Origin: Mycolicibacterium rhodesiae | GTDB lineage: Bacteria > Actinomycetota > Actinomycetes > Mycobacteriales > Mycobacteriaceae | Direction of reading: 5' to 3' | DNA length: 64,000 nt | Assembly: GCF_002086695.1 (NCBI RefSeq) | Contig: NZ_MVIH01000006.1 | Location: forward strand, 124,001 to 188,000 | In this document: piece by piece, positions 42,737-49,877 of the stretch | Layout of the letters: every line of letters starts with the position of its first letter | How positions within the stretch are numbered: position 1 is the first letter of the stretch | Notes under the pieces: model-generated | Told to the model about the DNA's origin: nothing | Database searches by the model: none | The model's input: only the letters and a program-made list of their open reading frames with translations | Position numbers and translations under genes: made by a program

Positions 42737-42794
42737 CTGCCCGCGACCATAGCGGGCTTCGGCGGGTGGCGATCGGCGCGTGTCGGCCTAAGAT

Positions 42795-42862
42795 GCACCT
42801 CTCCAGATACCCCGCACGGTATGTGGAGAAGGTGCTTCCGGTGGCCACTCCGCCGGAGTGGC
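42795..42862. other. Two strong hairpins
   Basis: A near-perfect stem runs from GCACCT (42795) through CTCCA and ATACC, paired with GGTAT, TGGAG and AGGTGC (ending 42835) around a short loop. Immediately after, GCCACTCC-GCC-GGAGTGGC forms a perfect 8-bp stem. No T-run follows either, so they do not look like canonical terminators. They may be a structured transcript or an inserted repeat. Confidence 0.45.
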
Positions 42863-43180
42863 ACGGGTCCTGCGTGAGCCACTCCGGCGGTGCCCACTGA
42901 ACACACCAGCACATCGACGCGGGACTTGTCGCTGAAGTGTTCAGATCAGACGCGGAGGATCGCTCGCCATCGACGGACGGCGATACGACACCCAGAGCCG
43001 GCGCTCATGGGCAGCACTTGTTGTCGTGCTTCACGGCGCGCCATTGCCTGGTGTTAGCGCCAAGTGCACATAACCGCGCACTGGACGACCGCGCGAACCC
43101 TAGGATGGCGCGCAACTCGTACCAGCCCCGCCGCCTGGGGCTTCACATCCGTGCTCATCCCATCTCTTCTCCACACGCCA

Positions 43181-43197
43181 ATACCCCCCTAGGGTAT
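43181..43197. promoter_or_regulatory. CsoR-type operator 2
   Basis: ATACCC-CCCTA-GGGTAT, a 17-bp box upstream of the rhodanese-like lipoprotein gene, about 135 bases ahead of its start. It is one of four boxes with the same 6-5-6 layout. Confidence 0.6.
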
Positions 43198-43305
43198 CCG
43201 TTGAGCAGGTGGCGCGTACAGGCCGCGGAGGCCCTGGCAGCCGATGGGACAGTGCGGTCCCGATTCAGCGGCGTCACGATGCCGTGGCGGGGCCAGCCTT
43301 CGACC

Positions 43306-43330
43306 TACTATCGGTCTTAGTACGATAGTA
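43306..43330. promoter_or_regulatory. BlaI-type operator (rhodanese-like lipoprotein promoter)
   Basis: TACTATCGGTCTTAGTA (43306-43322), with an outer extension in which TACTATCG (43306-43313) pairs with CGATAGTA (43323-43330). It abuts the gene start at 43334, overlapping the leader; repression would be direct. Confidence 0.7.
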
Positions 43331-43333
43331 GAG

Positions 43334-43791
43334 GTGATGTCGTTGATCCTGTGCGTCCGTGTGCACGTCGCCATCATCGGTGCGGTGCTGACACCGGTTG
43401 GCTGCGGTTCTCCCGCCGAACCGCTGACATCGTCGGCGACACCGCCGCCCGTAGGACAGACCGACACTGCGGCTCGCGCACCGCGCTCCATCGGACCGCA
43501 ACAATTCGCCGAGGCTATCGCCGCACCCGAGCGGGTCACCATCAACGTGCACGTGCCCTACGAAGGCGACATCGCCGGCACAGATCTCAGCATCGGTTCG
43601 ACCAAATCGAGGCGCAGATCAACAGGTTGCCAGCCGTTCGCAGCACTGCGCTGGCGGTCTACTGCCGTACCGGACGGATGAGCACCATCGCCGCCTCAAT
43701 TTTGGGCAACCTGGGGTATCACGACGTGGTGGAGTTAGCGGGCGGAATTCAGGCCTGGCAGCAAAGTGGCCGCACCGTGGTGCGGCGCTGA
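43334..43791 (+). pseudogene. Rhodanese-domain lipoprotein gene (frameshift)
   Basis: The start (GTG 43334 or ATG 43337) encodes a lipoprotein signal ending LTPVGC. The first frame runs through TINVHVPYEGDIAGTDLSIG and then stops at 43681; a second frame picks up FDQIEAQINRLPAVRS, YCRTGRMSTIAASIL (rhodanese active-site Cys), and ends GGIQAWQQSGRTVVRR. The switch near 43595 would be cured by one base. An exported sulfurtransferase, possibly for redox or copper chemistry, is implied for the ancestral protein. Confidence 0.75.
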
Positions 43792-43874
43792 CCATCTGCA
43801 GTTCAACGAACCGACCCGCCGGCGCGCCCGTCGGTACAGGAAGTCTGAATCGTGCACGCCCCCAACGACATAGG

Positions 43875-44081
43875 TCAACCGGCGTCACAAAAGGCTGCAG
43901 CACCGTGGTCGGTTCTCACCGTGGCCGGTGGCACGTCGCTTAGCTGCCACCGGCATGCCCAGCGTTCATCGAGAAGCTCATCGATCAAGGAGGTGTCGGG
44001 GCGGCCACCGAGCCTGCGAATGGACGCGCTGACCGCGCTGAGCAGTTCGAGTTGGCGGTCGATGGCTTGAAGGCTTCCCAC
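43875..44081 (-). CDS. Small hypothetical protein
   Basis: A 68-residue protein with a regular helical N-terminal half (LQAIDRQLELLSAVSASIRR), RPDTSLIDELLDERW, and a diverse tail. Its composition looks like real protein, with no signal peptide or TM. A weak BlaI-like half box (TACTG-N7-ACATC at 44139) lies about 58 bases upstream. Function unknown. Confidence 0.6.
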   Translation of the reverse strand: MGSLQAIDRQLELLSAVSASIRRLGGRPDTSLIDELLDERWACRWQLSDVPPATVRTDHGAAAFCDAG

Positions 44082-44491
44082 GTCCCTCCATTGGGCTGGA
44101 CCGGCGGACCGCAGCGTTGACGGCTCGCACTACATATCTACTGTTCCGGTACATCTATGCTAATCGATGCGTCCTCACGCTCGACGCGACTCCTCGGTGC
44201 CACGACAGCGCTGGCTAGCGCACACGCCCCGGCGGCAGCAGCGTCGTTCGTCGCGACCCTCCACAGCGTCCAACGCGGACAAGAAGCTGGCAGGCGTGCT
44301 GGCGAAAATTCGAAAGCCGCGTGCTATCAACAGCATTCGGTGCGAGGGTCGCTGAAGGTGTTGCGCGCTGCAGGGGCCCTGTCCCTCACCGAAACGGGGT
44401 TTGACCATAGGGGGGACGGGTATGCGGCTGCCGACCGTGGGCCACGCCACGGTCAGCCCATGCGATACGTGCCATGGAAATGGAGGACGGT
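44082..44491. other. Intergenic region upstream of copper-storage gene
   Basis: About 410 bases without a convincing gene, containing only the weak BlaI-like half box at 44139-44155 and the GGAGGA ribosome binding site at 44482. The overlapping frames are Arg- or Cys-rich shadows. Confidence 0.4.
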
Positions 44492-44899
44492 ATGAGCACC
44501 GCGAGCAAGATGCTGGAAACTTATCCGCAAGACCTGGGTGGTATCGACCGCGCCTCGTTGACGTCCTGTGTCGAGGCGTGTCTGGAGTGCGCGCAAGCGT
44601 GTACGGCCTGCGCCGACGCATGCCTCGGTGAAGGCTCGGTGCAGCAGCTCACCACCTGTGTGCGCACCAACCTCGATTGTGCCGATGTGTGCGCGGCGGC
44701 CGGCCAAGTGCTGTCCCGCCATACCGGTTACGACGCCAATCTGACCCGCGTGATGCTAGAAGCGTGTGCCACGGCGTGTCGCTCCTGCGGGGACGAGTGT
44801 GACCGCCACGCCGATCACCATGAGCACTGCCGTATTTGCGCGCAGGCCTGCCGTGGTTGTGAACAAGCCTGCCGACAGCTGTTGACGTCACTGCGCTGA
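44492..44899 (+). CDS. Four-helix-bundle Cys-rich copper-binding protein (Csp-like)
   Basis: A 135-residue protein with about 18 Cys arranged in repeated C-x3-C and C-x2-C patterns along helices ([57 protein letters not shown]). This is the cytosolic copper storage protein (Csp/DUF326) pattern, in which Cys residues line a four-helix bundle that binds many Cu(I). ATG at 44492 with GGAGGA upstream. It is convergent with csoR, fitting the copper role. Confidence 0.92.
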   Translation: MSTASKMLETYPQDLGGIDRASLTSCVEACLECAQACTACADACLGEGSVQQLTTCVRTNLDCADVCAAAGQVLSRHTGYDANLTRVMLEACATACRSCGDECDRHADHHEHCRICAQACRGCEQACRQLLTSLR

Positions 44900-44914
44900 C
44901 ACGCTGCCCGCGAC

Positions 44915-45241
44915 TCACGAGCGCACGAGCCGGTTGATAGCGTCGGTGGCCTCTTTGATCTTGGCGGCGGCGTCATCGCCCCCGGCCTGCGCGGCGTCGA
45001 TTACGCAGTGCTTGAGGTGATCGTCGAGCAGACCGAGCGCCACCGCTTGCAACGCGCGGGTGAGCGCACTGACTTGGGTGAGGATGTCGATGCAGTACTG
45101 CTCGTCCTCGACCATCCGGTGTACTCCGCGCACCTGTCCTTCGATGCGCTTCAGACGGTCCAGGTAGCGGTCCTTGTCCGTCATGTAGCCATGCCGCGGC
45201 AGCGTCGCCGTGGGTTTGGCTTTCGATGCTGATGTGGGCAT
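44915..45241 (-). CDS. csoR: CsoR-family copper-sensing repressor
   Basis: A 108-residue DUF156/CsoR protein: KDRYLDRLKRIEGQVRGVHRMV, then DEQYCIDILTQVSAL and DDHLKHCV give the Cys-His-Cys Cu(I) ligand pattern. The ATG at 45241 has GGAGGAACAA directly upstream, while the long 5' extension is Arg-rich and non-coding. It is downstream of copZ- and YHS-type genes and a CsoR box, so it likely represses its own operon, released by Cu(I). Confidence 0.95.
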   Translation of the reverse strand: MPTSASKAKPTATLPRHGYMTDKDRYLDRLKRIEGQVRGVHRMVEDEQYCIDILTQVSALTRALQAVALGLLDDHLKHCVIDAAQAGGDDAAAKIKEATDAINRLVRS

Positions 45242-45420
45242 TTGTTCCTCCCAAATGGTGCACCCGGGATCGACACACCCGGGAGAGCAGGCCGGCGCAT
45301 AGCGCGGCGGATGCCCGTGCCGACGTAGCTCACAGATATTGTCGCGCGAAAGGCGGCTACGGGTGATGCGCGCCGCGCGCATCCGCGCAGGACGCCACAT
45401 CACCGGTCGCCGATCAGGGG

Positions 45421-45666
45421 TCATGCAACAGCGTAATTCGCTGGGTCTGCGTCGAACTTCGGGACGCAGCCAGCGCAACACAACCAGTAGGTGGCCCCGG
45501 CGTACTGGCGGACCCAGCCCTTGGCTTCAGCTTTGGCCTTGGCGACGAAACGTCCGGCCATGACCGGGCACTGGGCCGCGTCGACGCCGGGGTTAACCGG
45601 GTCGTGGTCGTGCTCGTGCTCGTGGTGGTGATGGCTTGTGGGCCTGGCAGCGCCGTGATCTGTCAT
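45421..45666 (-). CDS. His-rich YHS-domain metal-binding protein
   Basis: An 81-residue protein: N-terminal His/Asp-rich stretch (HHHHEHEHDHD), then a YHS-like domain with CPVMAGRFV, and near the end TYWLCCAGCVPKF with further Cys. YHS domains bind copper and often accompany CopA/CopZ. It lies between the CopZ-like and csoR genes on the same strand, in the likely copper operon. Confidence 0.85.
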   Translation of the reverse strand: MTDHGAARPTSHHHHEHEHDHDPVNPGVDAAQCPVMAGRFVAKAKAEAKGWVRQYAGATYWLCCAGCVPKFDADPANYAVA

Positions 45667-45763
45667 GGTCGAGGGTGTCCCTTCGGCTTCGGACTCACAC
45701 GTCGGCCAATCGGTGCGAACGTGGCAATTTGGCTACTATTCAGGGGTATTGTGCGGCAGGTCA

Positions 45764-45973
45764 TCAGCATCGGACCGCGGTATAGCCAGCTTCGTCGACA
45801 GCGGCGAGTACAGCCGCGTCGTCGATCGGCTCGGTGCTAGTGACGACCAGCTTGCCGGTCGCCGCGCTGACGTCGACGTCCTCGACACCGTCGATCCCAC
45901 CGACTTCCTCATGCACCGACATCTCGCAGTGCCCGCAGGTCATGCCTGTCACTTGGTATTCGCTGGCGGCCAT
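45764..45973 (-). CDS. CopZ-like heavy-metal-associated domain protein
   Basis: A 69-residue ferredoxin-like HMA protein with the Cu(I)-binding GMTCGHC motif (near 11). The ATG at 45973 is preceded by GGAAGGA. It is first in the operon copZ-YHS-csoR and 120 bases downstream of a CsoR-type box (46094-46110). It is likely a cytosolic copper chaperone. No CopA ATPase is present in the window. Confidence 0.93.
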   Translation of the reverse strand: MAASEYQVTGMTCGHCEMSVHEEVGGIDGVEDVDVSAATGKLVVTSTEPIDDAAVLAAVDEAGYTAVRC

Positions 45974-46093
45974 GACTATTCCTTCCTCGCTAGCTGTGGG
46001 CAATGACTGTTTAGGTCAACCGACGGTCCCTGCTTACTCACATGACGCGGCTCCTGTCATACCCAGGCCGGGTATCCGCACTATAGGTGCAGT

Positions 46094-46110
46094 ATACCCC
46101 CCGTGGGTAT
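46094..46110. promoter_or_regulatory. CsoR-type operator 3 (copZ-yhs-csoR promoter)
   Basis: ATACCC-CCCGT-GGGTAT, 121 bases upstream of copZ on the minus strand and about 200 upstream of the plus-strand MPT63-like gene. Autoregulation of csoR through this box is the natural reading. Confidence 0.7.
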
Positions 46111-46233
46111 TTCACCAATGTCCGTCACTCGCGCTCTTCGCCACAGCCAGAATGGATGTCTGCTGGAATCGGGGTGGCGACGCCATGTGGAGCCTCGCAC
46201 CGCGAGCGCGGGGCACCTCCAGGCCTATTGTTC

Positions 46234-46250
46234 TACGGTGTGGGTACGTA
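46234..46250. promoter_or_regulatory. Degenerate BlaI-type operator
   Basis: TACGGTGTGGGTACGTA, a TACGG-N7-ACGTA variant, 60 bases upstream of the MPT63-like gene. Two other variants with ACGTA right half-sites are at 56779 and 61235. Confidence 0.4.
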
Positions 46251-46309
46251 GATAGGATGGCGGGCGGCGCGGATTGCCCGCGGTTCCACACGCTGAAAGG
46301 ACGACATTC

Positions 46310-46870
46310 GTGCGCAGATTGGCAAGGATCTTTGTCGCCGGGGTGGCGATGCTGGTAGCGGTAGGCGTCGGTATGCCGACGGCGACCGCGTCCTCTGGAA
46401 GCTGCCCTCATCGGTTCGGGTCGCCGCAAAAGCTGACAGATGCCGGCGGTGCGGTGGTCCAGCAGTGGACGGTCAGTGACTTGCGCGCGAGTACCGACAC
46501 AGCGCCCGGCTATCCATTAGCCGGTCGACTGTGGGAGGCCACAGCCTCCGTCGAAGCGGTGACGGGTGCTGTGACACCGATCATTCCCAACGTGTATACG
46601 GTGTCGGCTTCCGGTGAGCGCTATCAGGTGCTGTGGCAGGTGGCCAGTCCCAGCGCTATTCCGGGCGGAACCATCACCCAAGGCCAGACTTCGACGGGCA
46701 AGGTCTATTTCGATGTGACCGGTGCCGATCCGATGGCCGTCATCTATACCAACGGCGGCTCGCACCCGGCGATGATGTGGTGCTGCAACGGCAATATGAC
46801 GATGCCAATGGAAATGCCCATGCCCATGTCGATGGCCGACTGTCCCGGTTGCGCGGGAATGATGTCGTAA
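46310..46870 (+). CDS. MPT63/DUF1942-like secreted protein with Met/Cys-rich tail
   Basis: A 186-residue protein with a signal peptide (IFVAGVAMLVAVGVG ending TASA, about 1-27), an MPT63-type immunoglobulin-like domain (about 35-155; QQWTVSDLR, LAGRLWEATASVEAV), and an unusual tail MWCCNGNMTMPMEMP, MPMSMADCPGC with many Met and Cys. Met/Cys-rich tails are typical of periplasmic copper handling. MPT63 itself has no such tail. GTG start with GAAAGGA upstream. Confidence 0.88.
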   Translation: MRRLARIFVAGVAMLVAVGVGMPTATASSGSCPHRFGSPQKLTDAGGAVVQQWTVSDLRASTDTAPGYPLAGRLWEATASVEAVTGAVTPIIPNVYTVSASGERYQVLWQVASPSAIPGGTITQGQTSTGKVYFDVTGADPMAVIYTNGGSHPAMMWCCNGNMTMPMEMPMPMSMADCPGCAGMMS

Positions 46871-46975
46871 CCCCGAATAGCAATGGCCTCGCGATCCGTT
46901 GGCGAGATTGGACGCGGGGGTGTCGGCCCATGCGCGAAAGAAGGCGTTGATGACCGCCGGCTTGGCTGATCATCA

Positions 46976-48367
46976 TCAGCTGACCAGTTGCCATAACGGG
47001 CCGGCGGTGATGCCTATAGCGAGGCTGAGCGCGGCGGCCAACACCGCCGCGCGCTCGGGCCAGGGGGACACCGTCGGCCCGTCCGCATCGCCGGTCTGCT
47101 CGGGACGCCTGAAGGCAGGAACGATCCAGCGCAGGTAGTAGAAGAGGCTGACGAGCGTGTTGACGAACACCACGACCGCTAGCCACGCGTAGCCGCCGTC
47201 CCATGCTGCGGCGGCGGTGGTGACTTTGCCGATGAACACCGCAGTCGGCGGGGTGCCCACGAGACCGAGTAGGGCGACGACCAACGCGCCGGCCAGCCAT
47301 GGGTGGGTTCGGGCCAGGCCGCGGTAGGCGTCCAGGTCGCGGCACCCCGGCAGGGCGGCGGTCACCGCGAACGCGGCGATGTTGGTGACGGTGTAGCCGC
47401 CGAGGTAAAACAACAGCGACGGCAGGGCCAACTCGCTGCCGCCAGCCACCGTAATCGGCACCAGAAGATAGCCGACCTGGCTGACCGTGGACCACCCCAG
47501 CAGCCGACGCGGGTCGTGTTGCCAATAGGCGGCCAGGTTCCCCAACGTCATGCTGGCGCACGCGAATACGGCGATCAGAACCGGCCACGCCAGGTTGTCG
47601 GGCAGCACGGTGGCGAGGCGGTACAGCGCCACTAAGGCCCCGATCTTGGGCACGGTGGTCAGAAACGTCGCCGCCGTAGCGTTGGCGCCCTGCGCCGCGT
47701 CGGGCACCCAAAAGTGCGCCGGCACACCACCGGCCTCGAACATCAGGCCCGCCAGCACACCCACTATTCCGGCCGCGACGGCCACCGACGGTGCGCCGCC
47801 TAGAGTCATCGCCAGCTGCGGGTAACGCGTGGCGCCGGTGAGGCCGTAGAGAATCGTGACGCCCAGCATCAGCAGTATTCCGAACAACGCGCCCATCAGA
47901 TAGGCCTTCATGGCAGCCTCGGCCGCTGCTGCCGAGCGCACCAATCCCACGAGCCCGTAGAGCGGGATGCTCGCCAGAAAGTATCCCGCCACGAGCAACA
48001 GCAGGTCGTCTGCGCCTGCCAGAACAAGCACTCCGGTCGCCGAAAACATCAGCAGCGCATAGGTTTCAGATTCCCGCGGCGAGGCCCGCATCTCAGCGCC
48101 GGCCACCGCCCAGATCAACAACAACCCGCCCGCGCAGGCGATCCTTGCCACGCCCGTGGCGGTGTCAAGGGAAAACGCGCCCTCAAAAGCCACCTGATCC
48201 GGCCCGGCCATCTGGAGGGCGGCCAGGACGATCACGCCGACCTGTGCGGTGGCGCTCATGACGCCGACCCACCATTGCCGCCGGCGAGGGAGGAAGGAGC
48301 CTGCGACCAGTGCCACCAGACCGGCGCCAAACAGCAGCATCTCCGGCGCCAAGAGCAGTGGCCGCAT
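46976..48367 (-). CDS. NuoN-like proton-translocating subunit
   Basis: A 463-residue, about fourteen-TM protein homologous to complex I subunit N. Conserved Lys regions are visible (EAAMKAYLMGALFG; GANATAATFLTTVPKIGALVALYR), but the Glu that is key in NuoN near residue 133 (in ELxSLPLY) is replaced (YFLASIPLYGL, as aligned by eye). The ATG at 48367 follows GGAGGAGG inside the slightly longer frame from 48385. It is last in the nuo-like operon. Confidence 0.88.
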   Translation of the reverse strand: MRPLLLAPEMLLFGAGLVALVAGSFLPRRRQWWVGVMSATAQVGVIVLAALQMAGPDQVAFEGAFSLDTATGVARIACAGGLLLIWAVAGAEMRASPRESETYALLMFSATGVLVLAGADDLLLLVAGYFLASIPLYGLVGLVRSAAAAEAAMKAYLMGALFGILLMLGVTILYGLTGATRYPQLAMTLGGAPSVAVAAGIVGVLAGLMFEAGGVPAHFWVPDAAQGANATAATFLTTVPKIGALVALYRLATVLPDNLAWPVLIAVFACASMTLGNLAAYWQHDPRRLLGWSTVSQVGYLLVPITVAGGSELALPSLLFYLGGYTVTNIAAFAVTAALPGCRDLDAYRGLARTHPWLAGALVVALLGLVGTPPTAVFIGKVTTAAAAWDGGYAWLAVVVFVNTLVSLFYYLRWIVPAFRRPEQTGDADGPTVSPWPERAAVLAAALSLAIGITAGPLWQLVS

Positions 48368-48388
48368 CGCCTCCTCCGGATTCACCGC

Positions 48389-49873
48389 TCATCTCCCGAC
48401 AAGCGCGACCACCGCTGCCGCGGCGGGCTCGATCAGGTCCAGCAGCGGCCGTGGAACAAGGCCGATGGCCACGCTGAGCACGAGAAGCGTTGACACCGAG
48501 AGGGTTTCAGGGACTCGCAGGTCGGTGAAACCGACCGAATTCCCTCGTGTGGGCCCGGTGAAGACACGTTGCAGCGCGCGCAGGAACAGCGCGGCGGTCA
48601 GCAGGATGCCAGGCAGAGCCAGCGCCGTGACCGGCGCGGCGGCGATGCTGCCGGCGAAGATCTGGAATTCGGCGATGAAACCGGAAAAGCCCGGCAATCC
48701 CAGTGAGGCAAACGCGCCCACGGCGAACAGCGCGGCCAGCTGGGGCGCTGGGCCCGCCAGGCCGCCGTAGGAGTCCATGTCGTAGCTGCCCGCTCTGTCG
48801 TAGAACACCCCGGCGAGCAGAAACAGGGCCCCGGTGATTAGGCCGTGGCTGACCATTTGGGTGACCGCACCGACCACCGCGACCTGCCGGGCGTCGCCGG
48901 CCGCGGTCAGCCCGGCAGCGCCGACGGCCACCACGATGTAGCCCATGTGGTTGACCGAGGTGTAGGCGATCATGCGTTTAAGGTCGTTTTGCGCCAGCGC
49001 AACCAGCGCCCCGTACAGGACCGATATGACGCCGACGGCGATGATCGGCCACGCCCAATCGCGCCACGCCTGCGGCAGCATCGGCATCGCCACCCGCACG
49101 AACCCGTAGGTCCCCATTTTCAGCAGCACCCCGGCCAGCACCGCCGACCCGACGGCGGGCGCGTCGGTGTGCGCCGGCGGCAGCCAGGTATGGAAAGGCA
49201 CCGTAGGAGTCTTGACCGCCAGTCCGACCAGGATCGCGGCCAGCACCAAGCCGCCCGCCAGCGGGCTGCCGGCCAGCGGGGTTGTCGCAGCCAGCTCCAG
49301 CATGTCGAAGGTGTGCGGATCGGCGGCGATGTAGAGGCCGATGAAGCCCACCAGCAGCGCCAGCGATCCCAGGAATGTGTAGAGGAAGAACTTCAGCGCC
49401 GAGCGGGCCGCATCGCCGTGGCCCCAGCCGGCGATGACGAAGTACATCGCCACGATCGACAGATCGAAGAACACGAAGAACACGATCAGATCCGCGGCGA
49501 CGAACAAGCCGAGGCTGACGCATTGCAGGAACAGAAACAACGCGGCCTGCAGCCGCGGCCGGTCCTCGTTGCGCAGCCCGTAGATGGCGCAGGCCAGGAA
49601 GATCACCGCGGTCATCACCACCAGCGGCAGCGACAGACCATCGACGCCGACGTGATAACTGCTGTTGACGCCGGGGATCCACGGGATCTTCTCCTCGAAC
49701 GCCAGCTCGTTGATCCCCGGCGCGTCGTAGCGCGCCCATACCACCACGATGAGCGCGAGGTCGATCACCGTGACCGCCACCCATAGCGCGTTGGCGGTGC
49801 GCCCGCCCAACCGGGGCGCGGCCAGCAGCGCCAGCGCAGCGGCCAACGGTAGGAAGACGATCACAGTCAGCAC
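48389..49873 (-). CDS. NuoM-like proton-translocating subunit
   Basis: A 494-residue antiporter-like subunit with about fourteen TMs. The channel Glu of NuoM (FWEM motif) is Asp here (VFFDLSIVAMYFVI), while the channel Lys residues in AVKTPTVPFHTWLP and LLKMGTYGFVRV are kept. It retains the long amphipathic discontinuous helix region PPAHTDAPAVGSA. Its stop is 21 bases before the NuoN start, in the same operon. Confidence 0.9.
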   Translation of the reverse strand: MLTVIVFLPLAAALALLAAPRLGGRTANALWVAVTVIDLALIVVVWARYDAPGINELAFEEKIPWIPGVNSSYHVGVDGLSLPLVVMTAVIFLACAIYGLRNEDRPRLQAALFLFLQCVSLGLFVAADLIVFFVFFDLSIVAMYFVIAGWGHGDAARSALKFFLYTFLGSLALLVGFIGLYIAADPHTFDMLELAATTPLAGSPLAGGLVLAAILVGLAVKTPTVPFHTWLPPAHTDAPAVGSAVLAGVLLKMGTYGFVRVAMPMLPQAWRDWAWPIIAVGVISVLYGALVALAQNDLKRMIAYTSVNHMGYIVVAVGAAGLTAAGDARQVAVVGAVTQMVSHGLITGALFLLAGVFYDRAGSYDMDSYGGLAGPAPQLAALFAVGAFASLGLPGFSGFIAEFQIFAGSIAAAPVTALALPGILLTAALFLRALQRVFTGPTRGNSVGFTDLRVPETLSVSTLLVLSVAIGLVPRPLLDLIEPAAAAVVALVGR

Positions 49874-49877
49874 GCCA

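Larger units (their letters stand above)
42682..43333. other. Regulatory/structured intergenic region upstream of rhodanese-like gene
   Basis: About 650 bases without a convincing gene. It contains a BlaI-type box (42720-42736), two strong hairpins (42795-42835 and 42844-42862), a CsoR-type box (43181-43197) and another BlaI-type box (43306-43322). Frames on both strands are interrupted or lack starts. Confidence 0.6.
45974..46309. other. Divergent copper/BlaI regulatory spacer
   Basis: About 335 bases between copZ (minus) and the MPT63-like gene (plus), containing a CsoR-type box (46094-46110) and a degenerate BlaI-type box (46234-46250). No gene is seen. Confidence 0.5.

Noticed and set aside
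42937..43320. 127-codon frame ending at the BlaI-type box
   Set aside because: Spans the CsoR-type operator and hairpin-rich region; composition unlike its neighbours' proteins.
44384..44425. ATAGGGGGGACGGGTAT as a fifth CsoR box near the Csp gene
   Set aside because: The left half is not the inverted ATACCC; only one half-site fits, so it is not a palindrome.
44157..44495. 112-codon frame before the Csp-like gene
   Set aside because: No ribosome binding site, no homology pattern, and it overlaps the start of the well-supported gene.
48845..49786. 313-codon plus-strand frame rich in His/Arg/Asp over nuoM
   Set aside because: Antisense shadow; the NuoM-like reading is supported by motifs and operon spacing.
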